IMG/VR virus record: IMGVR_UViG_3300045994_000540
Location: 1-64,000 of that record
Strand: one strand, 5' to 3'
Source of the DNA: a virus
Length of the DNA stretch: 64,000 nucleotides
The notes beneath the pieces are model-generated. The model was not told the origin of the DNA, did no database searches, and worked only from the letters and a program-made list of their open reading frames with translations. Position 1 is the stretch's first letter, and each line of letters begins with the position of its first letter. The position numbers were made by a program, and so were the translations under genes. Of this stretch, positions 1-7,649 are shown one piece after another.

Positions 1-1
1 G

Positions 2-269
2 GAAGCGGCCGACGACGTCAGTGGGGAGACCTTCGATCCGTCGGAGGACAACGTCTTCGACGAGGACGCCCAGTACGAGCGGCAGCGGGAGGTGAGGAAG
101 TGGGGGCAGTGAAGAGGTCGACGATGCCCTCGTCATCCACCTGGTCGACCCCACGTCGGACGGACCAGCGCAGTCGGACATCTTCTGGGACCTGTGGGAC
201 CTGCCTGACACGATCCCCGGTGTTCGGATCTACCACCACAACCACCTCTTGACGAGGAGCGCGACATGA
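2..269 (+). CDS. Partial acidic hypothetical gene with a frame break at 102-112
   Basis: The gene is cut by the left edge of the window. An open frame from base 2 gives a very acidic peptide and stops at TGA 110-112. The next frame, open from about 96 to TGA 267-269, gives a protein-like sequence (EEVDDALVIHLVDP, FWDLWDLPDTIPGVRIYHH) but has no ATG or GTG start. It ends in an ATGA overlap with the following gene, which supports it being translated. Removing one G from the GGGGG run at 102-106, or a +1 shift over the TGA at 110, would join both parts into one protein. I do not recognise the family. Either a sequence error, a real mutation or a +1 frameshift could explain it. Confidence 0.5.
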
Positions 270-766
270 AGCCGTCCGCCTACGAAGCCGTCCAGGACGT
301 GCTGGACGCCTCCTCGATGCTCACCCTGGCACTATCCAACGTCACCCCCGGCACGCGTCTCACAGCGCTGGCGGAGCTGCTTGACGGGGTGCAGCAGAAA
401 CTGTCCCGGGTCAACGCGCTCCTCACGATGTATCCGGACCTCACGCTCGAGTTCACCCCCGGTGAGCAGTTCACCGCCGGTGAGTCCAGCGAGATCGCAG
501 CCTTGGCGGAGGCTGCGATGTTCTCCATCCCTGACCGGCTCGACGGTCTCCTGGTGGCCAACGCCAAGGACGGCCGAGTGATCAGCAGCGAGATCGCGGC
601 CGCCCTTCACGAGCGTCCGGTCACCTTCGTCTGGGACGCCGCGGCTCGGCGAGGAACGGTCGACATCCGACCGCTCCTGTACTCACTTCTCGACCAGATC
701 GACCCGCACGGTGAAGACGCCCCAGGTTTCTGGGGGGACAACGACGACGACAAAGAGGAGGACTAA
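266..766 (+). CDS. Hypothetical protein, first partner of the RuvB-like ATPase
   Basis: The product is 166 residues with an acidic tail (WGDNDDDKEED). The start is set by a GAGGAG ribosome-binding site 6 bases before ATG 266 and by the 4-base ATGA overlap with the preceding frame. The stop TAA directly abuts the ATG of the next gene at 767, so the two are translationally linked. The N-terminal half looks mainly helical with no catalytic motif that I recognise. The position suggests an adaptor or partner of the AAA+ ATPase downstream; this is inference only. Confidence 0.8.
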   Translation: MKPSAYEAVQDVLDASSMLTLALSNVTPGTRLTALAELLDGVQQKLSRVNALLTMYPDLTLEFTPGEQFTAGESSEIAALAEAAMFSIPDRLDGLLVANAKDGRVISSEIAAALHERPVTFVWDAAARRGTVDIRPLLYSLLDQIDPHGEDAPGFWGDNDDDKEED

Positions 767-1807
767 ATGCCCATGCCGAGGGAGGTACTCGCTCGCAGGA
801 TCCAAGCGATGCCCGGCGCCAAAACCGGTGACCGGCTCTTCGAGGGCACCACATACCCGCGCAACTGGGATGAGTACGTTGGCCAGAAGTTGGCCGTGGA
901 GCACATCAAGGGCTCGTGCGTGGCAGCGAAGATCCGCGGCGAGCGACTCGGCCACGTGCTGATCGCAAGTGGTGCACACGGGATCGGCAAGACCGCAGTC
1001 GCGAAGCTGATCGCCCAAGAGATGGGCGTCGGGCTGCTCGAGGTCCAGGGTGCGATGAACCTCCGTGAGGGGCTGCGCGTCTTCGCGTCCATGGCTGACG
1101 GTGACATCCTGTTCTGGGACGAGATCCACCTAGCCGTGGTCGGCGGCAAAAGCAGGGCGGAGTGGCTCCTGCCGGTGATGACGGAGGGGCACATCGTGAC
1201 CCCCACGGGCGCTGTGATGATCCCTGACGTCACGATCATCGGCGCCACGACGGACGCTCAGAAGCTCCCGCAGACGATGCTGTCCCGCTTCCTGATCAAC
1301 CCGGTGCTCGTCCCGTACACCGACGCGCAGGCACAGGCGATCGCGAAGGTGTCCGCCGGCAAGATCTTCACCCACCCGTCGCTGGATCTGCCGAATGACT
1401 GGGTGCTGCGAGTCATTGCGAGGGCCGCCAACAACAACCCGCGCGCGATCGCCAAGCTGCTCAGCACGCTGCGTGACTCCGCCCTGGCGGGCTTGTGCTT
1501 GCGGACACCCAACGGTGGGTACTCGCTGGACACGATGTTCCGGTGGGCCGGCGTCACTGCTGACGGGCTCGACACCCTCGCCCAGGACTACCTGATCGTG
1601 CTGTCCACCCAGCTGAACGGCAAGGCCGGCAAGGACGCCATCGCGTCAGCACTGGGGGAGCCGACTCTGCCCCGGTACACCGAGCAGCTGCTCAAGGACA
1701 AGGGGTTCCTGACGGGCACCTCCAGCGGTCAGGAACTCACTGGTGAGGGTGCTGCTCGCGCCCTCCAACTCACGCTCGCCAGGATCGCGCAGGAAGAGGA
1801 GAAATGA
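767..1807 (+). CDS. RuvB-like AAA+ ATPase
   Basis: The 346-residue protein carries the RuvB-type AAA+ signature set: Walker A GAHGIGKT at residues 69-76, Walker B DILFWDEIH at 113-121, sensor 1 IIGATTD near 157-163 followed by the arginine-finger region (MLSRF), and a sensor-2-like NNPRAI near 220. A winged-helix-like C-terminal part follows. RuvB proteins drive Holliday-junction branch migration as hexamers. Here no ruvA is adjacent, and the partners are phage-specific unknowns, so the substrate may differ. The start could be ATG 767 or ATG 773. It overlaps the next gene by ATGA. Confidence 0.85.
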   Translation: MPMPREVLARRIQAMPGAKTGDRLFEGTTYPRNWDEYVGQKLAVEHIKGSCVAAKIRGERLGHVLIASGAHGIGKTAVAKLIAQEMGVGLLEVQGAMNLREGLRVFASMADGDILFWDEIHLAVVGGKSRAEWLLPVMTEGHIVTPTGAVMIPDVTIIGATTDAQKLPQTMLSRFLINPVLVPYTDAQAQAIAKVSAGKIFTHPSLDLPNDWVLRVIARAANNNPRAIAKLLSTLRDSALAGLCLRTPNGGYSLDTMFRWAGVTADGLDTLAQDYLIVLSTQLNGKAGKDAIASALGEPTLPRYTEQLLKDKGFLTGTSSGQELTGEGAARALQLTLARIAQEEEK

Positions 1808-2106
1808 CCAATCACATGTTCACACTGCACCAGGCGGGCGCCAACCCGAGGATGACGCAGGTGAACTTCCCGAACGTGACCTTCAAAAAGGTCACCATCA
1901 CCCGCCCGCCCCGCAAGGCTGAGGTAGACACCATTCGGAGAAGCAGGATCCCCGAGAGTTCCGCGCATCCCTACGAGCCGGACGGGGTTCGTAGCCCGCT
2001 GCATACCGACCCGATGTGCCGCGCTTGCAGTCAGCCCAAGAGCCACTACCTCCACACCATCTCGGACCTGACCTTCCATGCAGGGGACATCCTGCGCGCA
2101 GCGTGA
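1804..2106 (+). CDS. Small hypothetical protein with a CxxC motif
   Basis: The product is 100 residues, coupled to the ATPase gene by an ATGA overlap. A short motif MCRACSQPKSHYLH near residues 72-85 pairs two cysteines with two histidines and looks like a small zinc-binding site. Nothing else is recognisable. It is the last gene before a terminator hairpin, so it closes the first operon. Confidence 0.7.
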   Translation: MTNHMFTLHQAGANPRMTQVNFPNVTFKKVTITRPPRKAEVDTIRRSRIPESSAHPYEPDGVRSPLHTDPMCRACSQPKSHYLHTISDLTFHAGDILRAA

Positions 2107-2131
2107 CGTTCTGACCGATACGTCAGACCGG

Positions 2132-2157
2132 CGGGGTCCTCTTGGGCTCCGTCTTTT
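2132..2157 (+). terminator. Rho-independent terminator after the RuvB-like operon
   Basis: An 8-bp stem (CGGGGTCC/GGGCTCCG, two G-T pairs, loop TCTT) is followed by TCTTTT. Just upstream, at 2110-2127, is the palindrome TCTGAC-CGATAC-GTCAGA that belongs to the dispersed family described in the findings. Confidence 0.7.
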
Positions 2158-2217
2158 CCATGCCTAAAGGGACGTTAAATGAGTTAACTCGGCAAGTATC
2201 TTGAAACCACCGGCAAG

Positions 2218-3198
2218 TTGCCGGCGGATACCGTCCTGGGTGACCTCACCATCACCACCGTCACAGAGGGGGCATACGTGAGAGAGGATGTCGTGGGACT
2301 GTTCGAGGATCTGGACCTGGACCCATCGTTCATCCCGCCGACGTCGACCGCCATCGACGCGTTCAACAAGGCGACTCGCCGCAAAGATCTGCAGTACGAG
2401 ATGCCGAACGGTTCGATCGGATTCATCCAGGTAGACCAGGTCACCTCACCAAACCCGGCTGAGATGGTCGGGCGAATGCTGACCCGCCGGGAAATGGTTC
2501 GGTCCAAGTCGATCCTCGACTTCTCGAAGGTGGGCGAGATCCACTTGTACCGCGGCCCCCGCCGAAGCGGACCCACCAGGCGGGTCGACGACACAGGCGC
2601 CCGGCTCCTGATCTCACTGGCAAGCAACGACCCAGAACTCAAGATCAGCCCGGCAGAGAAGCACACGATCACACAGTTCGCGTACGGGATCCAGCAGGAC
2701 TACGAACGCTACTTCTCCACCCTGGATGGCAACGCGATGCGCAAGCTCTTCCGCTGCTACCAGCGGCGCCGGCTCGCGGCGACGAAGATCAAGGACTCGT
2801 TGTACTTCATTCCCGTGCAGTTCTCGGGTGAACTCGCCCGGCTCAAGGAGGCTGCTGACAACATCTCTGGATGTACGTTGGACCTAGTGCCGCTGGTCGA
2901 TATGGTTGCCCAGAGGGATCACGTCATCAGGACCTTCCAAGCAGAGACGGAGGAGACGATGCGCGCTCTGGTCGTCGAACTTCAGGAGGCTCGATCGAAG
3001 GGGCGCGTCTCCGTGACCATCCTCAGCCGGCTCCGTCAGCAGTTCGACGACCTGATGGGCCGCGTAGACACCTACACCGACGCACTCGGTGAGGCATCGA
3101 TCCGACCAAGCAGCACAGCCGACGTGGTCAAAGCTGCATTGGCAGCATTGTCGAGTGACTTCATCAACACCAACAGAAAGGATCACGAATGGCTATGA
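2218..3198 (+). CDS. Hypothetical 326-residue phage protein with a stop at codon 3 of its best start
   Basis: The open frame runs from 2188 to 3198. The natural-looking start is ATG 2179, preceded by AAAGGGAC, but codon 3 is TAA (ATG AGT TAA at 2179-2187); the frame continues with a protein-like sequence (LGKYLETTGKLPADTVLGD) directly after the stop. Expression would need reinitiation at TTG 2218 or at GTG 2278, which has AGAGGGGGC upstream. The body is helical and charged with a long predicted coiled-coil C-terminal half. I recognise no enzyme motif. It overlaps the next gene by 10 bases. Other readings are a recent nonsense mutation, a sequence error or a two-codon regulatory leader ORF. 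Confidence 0.65.
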   Translation: MPADTVLGDLTITTVTEGAYVREDVVGLFEDLDLDPSFIPPTSTAIDAFNKATRRKDLQYEMPNGSIGFIQVDQVTSPNPAEMVGRMLTRREMVRSKSILDFSKVGEIHLYRGPRRSGPTRRVDDTGARLLISLASNDPELKISPAEKHTITQFAYGIQQDYERYFSTLDGNAMRKLFRCYQRRRLAATKIKDSLYFIPVQFSGELARLKEAADNISGCTLDLVPLVDMVAQRDHVIRTFQAETEETMRALVVELQEARSKGRVSVTILSRLRQQFDDLMGRVDTYTDALGEASIRPSSTADVVKAALAALSSDFINTNRKDHEWL

Positions 3199-3692
3199 AC
3201 GACACCAAGCCGCAGACGACCCGGGGCCTGAACATCTTCCGCGACGCCACCAGGGACGCCGAGCGGGTTGCGCTCCAGGTCCGCGTCATGAACGGGAAGG
3301 TCCTCGAACCGATCGACATCTCGCTCCTGCATGGCGTCATCCAACGTCACCTGGCCTCCCTACTTAGAGTGATCAACGTCGAACTGCACACCGGCGACGT
3401 CTTCGACCTGGACATCGAGCCGATGACCCCACCGACAAGGCCGCGCATCGAGGTCGAGGTCGGCATGAACGAGGACGTCATCGACGGACTCGAGGAGGAG
3501 GGCTTCTTCGACAAGTTCGAGCCGGGGGAGGAGCGGTCTCGTGCGCTCCACGCCATCGCCTGCATGGACGAACTCATCTTCAGCGCCCAGTTCATCGAGC
3601 ACGACGGCGGCCGGGACCTCTGGCTGGCGAACGGCCTGGAAGACGTCGTCATGAAGGCACTACTCATCATGGCCGGCAAGCCGCTGGACTAA
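3189..3692 (+). CDS. Acidic hypothetical protein
   Basis: The 167-residue product starts at ATG 3189, 6 bases after AAAGGA, and overlaps the end of the preceding gene by 10 bases. The middle part is rich in Asp and Glu. No family is recognised. Cotranscription with the 326-residue gene suggests a joint role. Confidence 0.75.
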   Translation: MAMNDTKPQTTRGLNIFRDATRDAERVALQVRVMNGKVLEPIDISLLHGVIQRHLASLLRVINVELHTGDVFDLDIEPMTPPTRPRIEVEVGMNEDVIDGLEEEGFFDKFEPGEERSRALHAIACMDELIFSAQFIEHDGGRDLWLANGLEDVVMKALLIMAGKPLD

Positions 3693-3765
3693 GGTTCGAC
3701 ATCGACCACGGATTCCGAGTAACGTCAGTAACTCAACTTCTAGCACAACCCGAGGAGAGTTTTCA

Positions 3766-4113
3766 ATGGCGCAGCGAGTCATCACCACCCTGGTCGACGA
3801 CGTCGACGGTGGCGCGGCCGTCGAGACGGTCCACTTCGCTCTCGACGGTGCGACCTACACGATCGATCTCAGCGAACAGAACGCAGCCAAGCTGCGCGAC
3901 GCGCTGATCCCGTACCTCACGAACGGGAGCCGGCAGGGCCGCTCCACCACGACCGCGGCGCGCGCACCGAAGGCCGGGGGCGATCGGCGAGACAAGGCCC
4001 AGACGCAGGCCATCCGAGACTGGGCCAACGCGAACGGCCACCAGGTCAGTGCCCGCGGACGACTCGCGCAGGGCGTCGTCGACGCGTACGAGGCTGCGCA
4101 CGCCGTAGTGTGA
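3766..4113 (+). CDS. lsr2: Lsr2-family nucleoid-associated protein
   Basis: The 115-residue protein matches Lsr2 in layout: an N-terminal dimerisation domain (MAQRVITTLVDDVDGG, then a beta-rich stretch ending in the LSEQNAAKLRDAL helix) and a C-terminal DNA-binding domain that starts near residue 70 (IRDWANANGHQVSARGRL, then VVDAYEAAH). The usual RGR hook is present at the SARGRL segment. Lsr2 binds AT-rich DNA and silences foreign genes in Actinobacteria; a phage copy could mimic or modulate host silencing. It has its own ribosome-binding site (CGAGGAGAG) and its own strong terminator, so it is probably an independent unit. Confidence 0.93.
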   Translation: MAQRVITTLVDDVDGGAAVETVHFALDGATYTIDLSEQNAAKLRDALIPYLTNGSRQGRSTTTAARAPKAGGDRRDKAQTQAIRDWANANGHQVSARGRLAQGVVDAYEAAHAVV

Positions 4114-4119
4114 CGACAG

Positions 4120-4164
4120 GAGAACCGGACCGGCAAGCGCCCCCCCGCGCCCGGTCCGGTTCTC
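4120..4164 (+). terminator. Strong hairpin terminator after lsr2
   Basis: A perfect 14-bp stem (GAGAACCGGACCGG and its complement at 4151-4164) closes a C-rich loop, 7 bases after the lsr2 stop. There is no long T tract. It also shields the toxin-antitoxin promoter just downstream. Confidence 0.8.
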
Positions 4165-4183
4165 TGTCCCCCGTGTAGGACCC

Positions 4184-4222
4184 TTGACAGAGCCCACCCG
4201 TGTACGACAGTCTGTATACATG
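4184..4222 (+). promoter_or_regulatory. Promoter and operator of the first MazEF-like module
   Basis: A consensus -35 TTGACA lies at 4184-4189. The ATG of the antitoxin is at 4220, so the transcript would be leaderless or nearly so; the -10 is weak (CAGTCT at 4208-4213). An imperfect palindrome, TGTACGACAGTCTGTATACA at 4201-4220, overlaps the -10 and start and is a likely antitoxin operator. Confidence 0.55.
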
Positions 4223-4459
4223 ACAACGACGACCACGGCTACCGAGGTCTGGCAAGCTCGCATCGAGCACGCGCTCGCCGACCAGCTACGCGCAGACGCC
4301 GAAGTCCTAGGCCTCAACAGCCGCACGGAGATCGTGAAAGCGGCACTCCAGGACCTGCATCGGCGCGCAGTCGAGGAACGCATGGCCCAGTCCTTTGATG
4401 ACTTCTACCACGGCGAAGAGCCACCGCCACCGATCGGCGTCATCCCAGCTGAGGCCTGA
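4220..4459 (+). CDS. MazE-like ribbon-helix-helix antitoxin
   Basis: A 79-residue protein, directly upstream of a MazF-type toxin. The N-terminal part (ARIEHALADQLRADAEVLGLNSRTEIVKAALQDLHRR) has the strand-helix-helix pattern of ribbon-helix-helix DNA-binding antitoxins. The C-terminal half is acidic and Pro-rich, as expected for the toxin-neutralising tail. The ATG at 4220 is preferred over TTG 4184 because TTGACA at 4184 reads as the -35 box. It would repress its own promoter through the palindrome at 4201-4220. Confidence 0.8.
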   Translation: MTTTTTATEVWQARIEHALADQLRADAEVLGLNSRTEIVKAALQDLHRRAVEERMAQSFDDFYHGEEPPPPIGVIPAEA

Positions 4460-4463
4460 GACG

Positions 4464-4778
4464 GTGTTTCGCGGCGAAGTATGGGATGTCCGGTTCCCTG
4501 TCTTCGGGGAGCATCCTGCGGTGATCTTGAGCGTCAATGCGTACAATCAACGACTCGGACATGTCGTCGTTGTCCCGATTACAGGAACACTGGGCCCGGT
4601 GATGTCACACGTCACACTCACTCTTGATTCTGGCCTCACCAAGTACGACGAGTCATACGCCGATATCACCACATTGCAGTCGATCGCAAAAGGCCGGCTA
4701 CTACGTCGCCGCGGCCTGCTTGCCAGACCTGAACTAGCTCACATCGAAGCAACGATTCGCATCTACCTCGGCGTGTGA
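4464..4778 (+). CDS. MazF/PemK-family endoribonuclease toxin
   Basis: The 104-residue protein has the PemK/MazF layout: RGEVWDVRFP at the N terminus, HPAVILS in the first strand pair, and the conserved C-terminal segment SYADITTLQSIAKGRL followed by a helix. MazF toxins cut mRNA at short motifs. The start is GTG 4464, 4 bases after the antitoxin stop with GAGG upstream. With plasmid replication and partition genes nearby, a post-segregational stabilisation role is likely. Confidence 0.88.
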   Translation: MFRGEVWDVRFPVFGEHPAVILSVNAYNQRLGHVVVVPITGTLGPVMSHVTLTLDSGLTKYDESYADITTLQSIAKGRLLRRRGLLARPELAHIEATIRIYLGV

Positions 4779-4877
4779 CGAGATTGTAGGCCAGCAGCCT
4801 AGTGAGTGCTTAGCCCTTGCCGACGGCAGACCCTGGCGACGGCTTGAGCGAGACGGGTGACTGGTGATCTCAGGGGT

Positions 4878-4906
4878 GCGCGTACCGCATCAGATGCGAT
4901 ACGCGC
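4878..4906. repeat. Hairpin between the toxin gene and the next unit
   Basis: GCGCGTA-C-CGCAT-CAG-ATGCG-A-TACGCGC forms a 12-bp stem with a single mismatch. A second small inverted repeat, ATAAT-ATCC-ATTAT, follows at 4920-4933. The first could end toxin transcription; the second sits where a promoter for the gene at 4961 would be and could be an operator. Confidence 0.5.
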
Positions 4907-4960
4907 TACTCGAGTTGTCATAATATCCATTATCGGCGTACGTCAGGGAGGAGCTCGGCC

Positions 4961-5116
4961 GTGAGCAAGCATCCGCCGCTGCCCAATCTGCCGTTCTCCC
5001 GTGCCATGCAGGCGCTACGCATGTCCTCCGCCACCGACCGTCATGCGGATGGACGAACCCGACGCGCACGCACCCGCGCCGCGGCGAAGGTCCGCGCAGT
5101 GCGCGACCAGCAGTAG
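4961..5116 (+). CDS. Small basic hypothetical protein
   Basis: A 51-residue Arg/Ala-rich protein starting at GTG 4961, with a strong ribosome-binding site (GGGAGGAG) 7-8 bases upstream. The C-terminal half (RTRRARTRAAAKVRAVRD) is strongly basic and could bind nucleic acid. No family is recognised. Confidence 0.6.
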   Translation: MSKHPPLPNLPFSRAMQALRMSSATDRHADGRTRRARTRAAAKVRAVRDQQ

Positions 5117-5126
5117 CATAACCAGG

Positions 5127-5429
5127 GTGATCTACCGCCACCCTGAGTTGATCTGTCCCGTCTGTGGCTACAAGCAAGATGCGACAGCATTCGCCGGAGC
5201 CACAGACCTGGACAACCATATGCCGCCCGGCAACGACGACCGAGCGATCTGCCTAGCGTGCACGAGCGTCAACATCTTCACCCTAGGCGGCGCCGCACTA
5301 CGCCTGCCAACCGCTGACGAGCGCGCCGAGTTTGCCCTGAATCCGGTGATTCAGCGGGCTGTCCAGGCCATGATTAGCGCCCGAGATAGATCAAGCTCCT
5401 GGCCTAGCGCAACCAACCAGACTCGCTGA
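5127..5429 (+). CDS. Zinc-ribbon hypothetical protein
   Basis: The 100-residue product starts at GTG 5127, 11 bases after the previous stop. Two cysteine pairs (CPVCGY near residue 10 and CLAC near 48) form a likely zinc ribbon; a helical C-terminal part follows. It converges with, and overlaps by 26 bases, the HNH gene on the other strand. Confidence 0.65.
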   Translation: MIYRHPELICPVCGYKQDATAFAGATDLDNHMPPGNDDRAICLACTSVNIFTLGGAALRLPTADERAEFALNPVIQRAVQAMISARDRSSSWPSATNQTR

Positions 5430-5775
5430 GCAGCGTCCTGCCGTACTGGAAGTGCACCACCGCCACCTGCGCCGGGTCCTCCCAGGAAGCCACCCTATAG
5501 CCGTTCTCCGTGGCCCATGGGATGTCATGCTCAGCCCGACCGTGACATCCTGAGACACCATCTCCGTCTAGCAGAATGAGGTTCACCGCTGCGTTCGCGG
5601 CCGGATCCTTCGTCCCCCCAGCACCCCTTGCGACTCTGTGCTGAAGTGAATACTGACGCCAGGGCTCAAAACTCTCCGGGTCCACCACGGCCATCCCGCA
5701 GGCCACACAACAGCCCCCGTCGCGAGCTATCACAGCATGACGCTGAGTACGGGTCGGGCCGGTGTTTCGTGCCAT
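5404..5775 (-). CDS. HNH endonuclease
   Basis: The 123-residue product has an HNH layout: CCVAC zinc pair near residue 22, the first metal-ligand segment LQHRVARGAGG, then NLILLDGDGVSGCHGRAE with the Asn and the second His. Free-standing small HNH enzymes in phages nick or cut DNA and can be selfish. ATG 5775 is chosen; GTG 5796 would add 7 residues. Neither start has a clear ribosome-binding site. Confidence 0.8.
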   Translation of the reverse strand: MARNTGPTRTQRHAVIARDGGCCVACGMAVVDPESFEPWRQYSLQHRVARGAGGTKDPAANAAVNLILLDGDGVSGCHGRAEHDIPWATENGYRVASWEDPAQVAVVHFQYGRTLLSESGWLR

Positions 5776-5876
5776 GTACGGGGCATCGACGCCCACCAGG
5801 AGGCGAGTTTTGCGTCACCCTACACAGTGAAGTGGAGCGCAGAACTCGCAGGTAACCAGGCGCTATGCGCTGTTGG

Positions 5877-6563
5877 TCAGGCCACGTCGACGACGTCGAG
5901 CAGCCCTTGGTCGAGTCGCTTGGCGATGGCCTCGCAGTAGCTCTCGTCGATCTCGACGCCGAGCCAGGTGTTGCCCGTGGCGAGGGCAGCTACCGCCGAC
6001 GCGCCCGACCCGGCAAAGGGGTCGACCACGAGGCCGGTGGGGATGCGTCGGAGAATGTGCTCCCAGAGCGCCGGGGGCTTCTCGTAGGGGTGCACCCGCT
6101 TCGACGGCGGGTTGACCGTGATGACGTTCGGGATCGCAGCCCGGTCGACCACGTCCGGCTGGCCGTTGGAGGCGATGAGGATGGGGTCCCATGCGGTGCG
6201 GAACATGCCGCCCGTGCCCACCGTCGTGCGTGTCCACGCCACGCAGGTCGTCAGGCGCAGCCCTGTGAGGGTCACGAGGTAGGAGACGTCGGGGACCCAG
6301 CGCCAGTCGCTCAACAGGGCGGCGATCCCGCCGGGGCGCAGCACGCGGCGGGCGTGCGCGGCACTCTCAGACAGGAGTCGCATCGGTGCGCCCGACGTCC
6401 CCGCTGCTCCGTCGTCGCGTCCACGGATCGCGTTGGGGACCATCGAGTATGGCGGGTCAAGGATGAACGCCGACGCCGACCCGGCGGCGAGCGTCGGCAG
6501 AACGTCGAGAGCGTCACCCAGGTAGAGGGTCACCTTGTCGTTGGAGTAGTACGGCGTCGTCAT
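5877..6563 (-). CDS. DNA adenine/cytosine-N4 methyltransferase
   Basis: The 228-residue enzyme has motif IV first (LDPPYS near residue 36) and the SAM-binding motif I last (VDPFAGSGASA near 193), the order typical of beta-class amino-methyltransferases. DPPY favours N6-adenine. GAAGGAAAG precedes the ATG. No restriction enzyme is adjacent, so it is an orphan, probably protecting phage DNA from host restriction. Confidence 0.88.
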   Translation of the reverse strand: MTTPYYSNDKVTLYLGDALDVLPTLAAGSASAFILDPPYSMVPNAIRGRDDGAAGTSGAPMRLLSESAAHARRVLRPGGIAALLSDWRWVPDVSYLVTLTGLRLTTCVAWTRTTVGTGGMFRTAWDPILIASNGQPDVVDRAAIPNVITVNPPSKRVHPYEKPPALWEHILRRIPTGLVVDPFAGSGASAVAALATGNTWLGVEIDESYCEAIAKRLDQGLLDVVDVA

Positions 6564-6621
6564 GGCTTTCCTTCGCTGGGGATGGTCCGGGTCGCTTCCG
6601 GGGAACGCGGTATAGCGGGCA

Positions 6622-6996
6622 CTAAGCGGTGGCCGCGCGAGCTGTTGGGCAGGGACAGGGGACGGCGCACAGGATGCAAATGTTGGTGACCTTCGAGGCT
6701 GGATGGTGCAGCGCGAGCACCGCGTTGATCCGCTCCTCAGCGGGCGGCCAGGTCTCCGTCGCGTCGTCGTCTTCGCCCCAGCCCGTCCAGTCGTTGAGAC
6801 TCGCGCGGGCAGCGGTCTGCATCGCGGCGGGCAAGCTCCATGCGCGCACCGTGAGCGTGATTGGGCGTTCGCCCATCCAGTCAGCGTCGTGGTGGTGCGC
6901 CTCGCCCACTATCGCGTAACTGCTGCGCGAGCGGACCGAGATGGCGAAAGTGTGGCCGTCATCGGGGTCGCCCGCGGCGTCGGACTGGGTGGTCAT
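6622..6996 (-). CDS. Hypothetical protein with a Cys-rich tail
   Basis: The 124-residue product starts at ATG 6996 (GAAGGAGAG upstream; ATGA overlap with the preceding gene). The C terminus carries CILCAVPCPC, a possible metal site. The centre (ITLTVRAWSLPAAMQTAARA) looks like a small alpha/beta fold. Unknown function. Confidence 0.7.
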   Translation of the reverse strand: MTTQSDAAGDPDDGHTFAISVRSRSSYAIVGEAHHHDADWMGERPITLTVRAWSLPAAMQTAARASLNDWTGWGEDDDATETWPPAEERINAVLALHHPASKVTNICILCAVPCPCPTARAATA

Positions 6997-7373
6997 TGTG
7001 CTCTCCTTCGTCGTGCGAGCTGGGGAATCGAGATCAGGACTCGGCGGAGGCAGGAGGCCACTCCCGTCCACGGGATAGCGATCACTTGCGGCCTGTTCAG
7101 CGTGATCAACTCATCCTGATGGCAAGAGATGCAGATATCCTCAACCACGCCCGGCTCGATCTGATGCAACTCAGCGCGCGGCGTGTACTTGAAACACAAC
7201 TGGCACATCACGCGGCCGTCGGTGAGGCGAGTGATGTCCACCCTCCCTCCTACTCGCACCCACTCCGCGAGAGGCGGTCCTACGTAGACGCCCGGCTCGC
7301 GATCATGTGGGCACGCGGCGAATAACTCCTCGAACACGCGCTTACGCTCAGCACGACTCTTGCGAGTGCTCAT
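6993..7373 (-). CDS. Zinc-finger hypothetical protein
   Basis: A 126-residue basic protein. Two cysteine pairs, CQLCFKY and CISCHQDEL, frame a probable zinc ribbon; an Arg-rich C terminus follows. Start ATG 7373 is fixed by an ATGA overlap with the gene upstream. The downstream gene is coupled in the same way. Confidence 0.7.
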   Translation of the reverse strand: MSTRKSRAERKRVFEELFAACPHDREPGVYVGPPLAEWVRVGGRVDITRLTDGRVMCQLCFKYTPRAELHQIEPGVVEDICISCHQDELITLNRPQVIAIPWTGVASCLRRVLISIPQLARRRRAQ

Positions 7374-7597
7374 ACGAGAGTGACCCACCGGAGTACGACT
7401 TTCCGCATCTCGTCGTAGGTCCATCCGCCTCTCGCCTCGCGCAGGAAAGCCGCCCGCTCGGCGACTCCTTCGTCGCGCTCCAAGGAGTGTTCGACAAGGA
7501 AGGCGAGGGTTGAGGAACTCCCGCCGGCACGAATCTCCCTCACCTCGATCTTCGGGAACTTCGGCCCCGTCGTCGCCGACTGGTCAAGAGTAGTCAT
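7370..7597 (-). CDS. Small hypothetical protein
   Basis: A 75-residue product starting at ATG 7597, preceded by GAGGAG 9 bases upstream. No recognised domain. It is the first gene of a short coupled run (7597 down to 6622). Confidence 0.65.
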   Translation of the reverse strand: MTTLDQSATTGPKFPKIEVREIRAGGSSSTLAFLVEHSLERDEGVAERAAFLREARGGWTYDEMRKVVLRWVTLV

Positions 7598-7649
7598 GAG
7601 AAGGTGCTCCTCGTCTCGATCTCCGGTATGCACGCTGGGTCAGACAGGT

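Noticed and set aside
5404-5775. HNH protein as a restriction enzyme partner of the methyltransferase at 5877
   Set aside because: It is small and generic, with no specificity domain, and not coupled to the methyltransferase gene.
5865-6689. 274-codon plus-strand ORF
   Set aside because: Antisense to the methyltransferase gene that has clear DPPY and SAM motifs; Arg/Gly-rich shadow.
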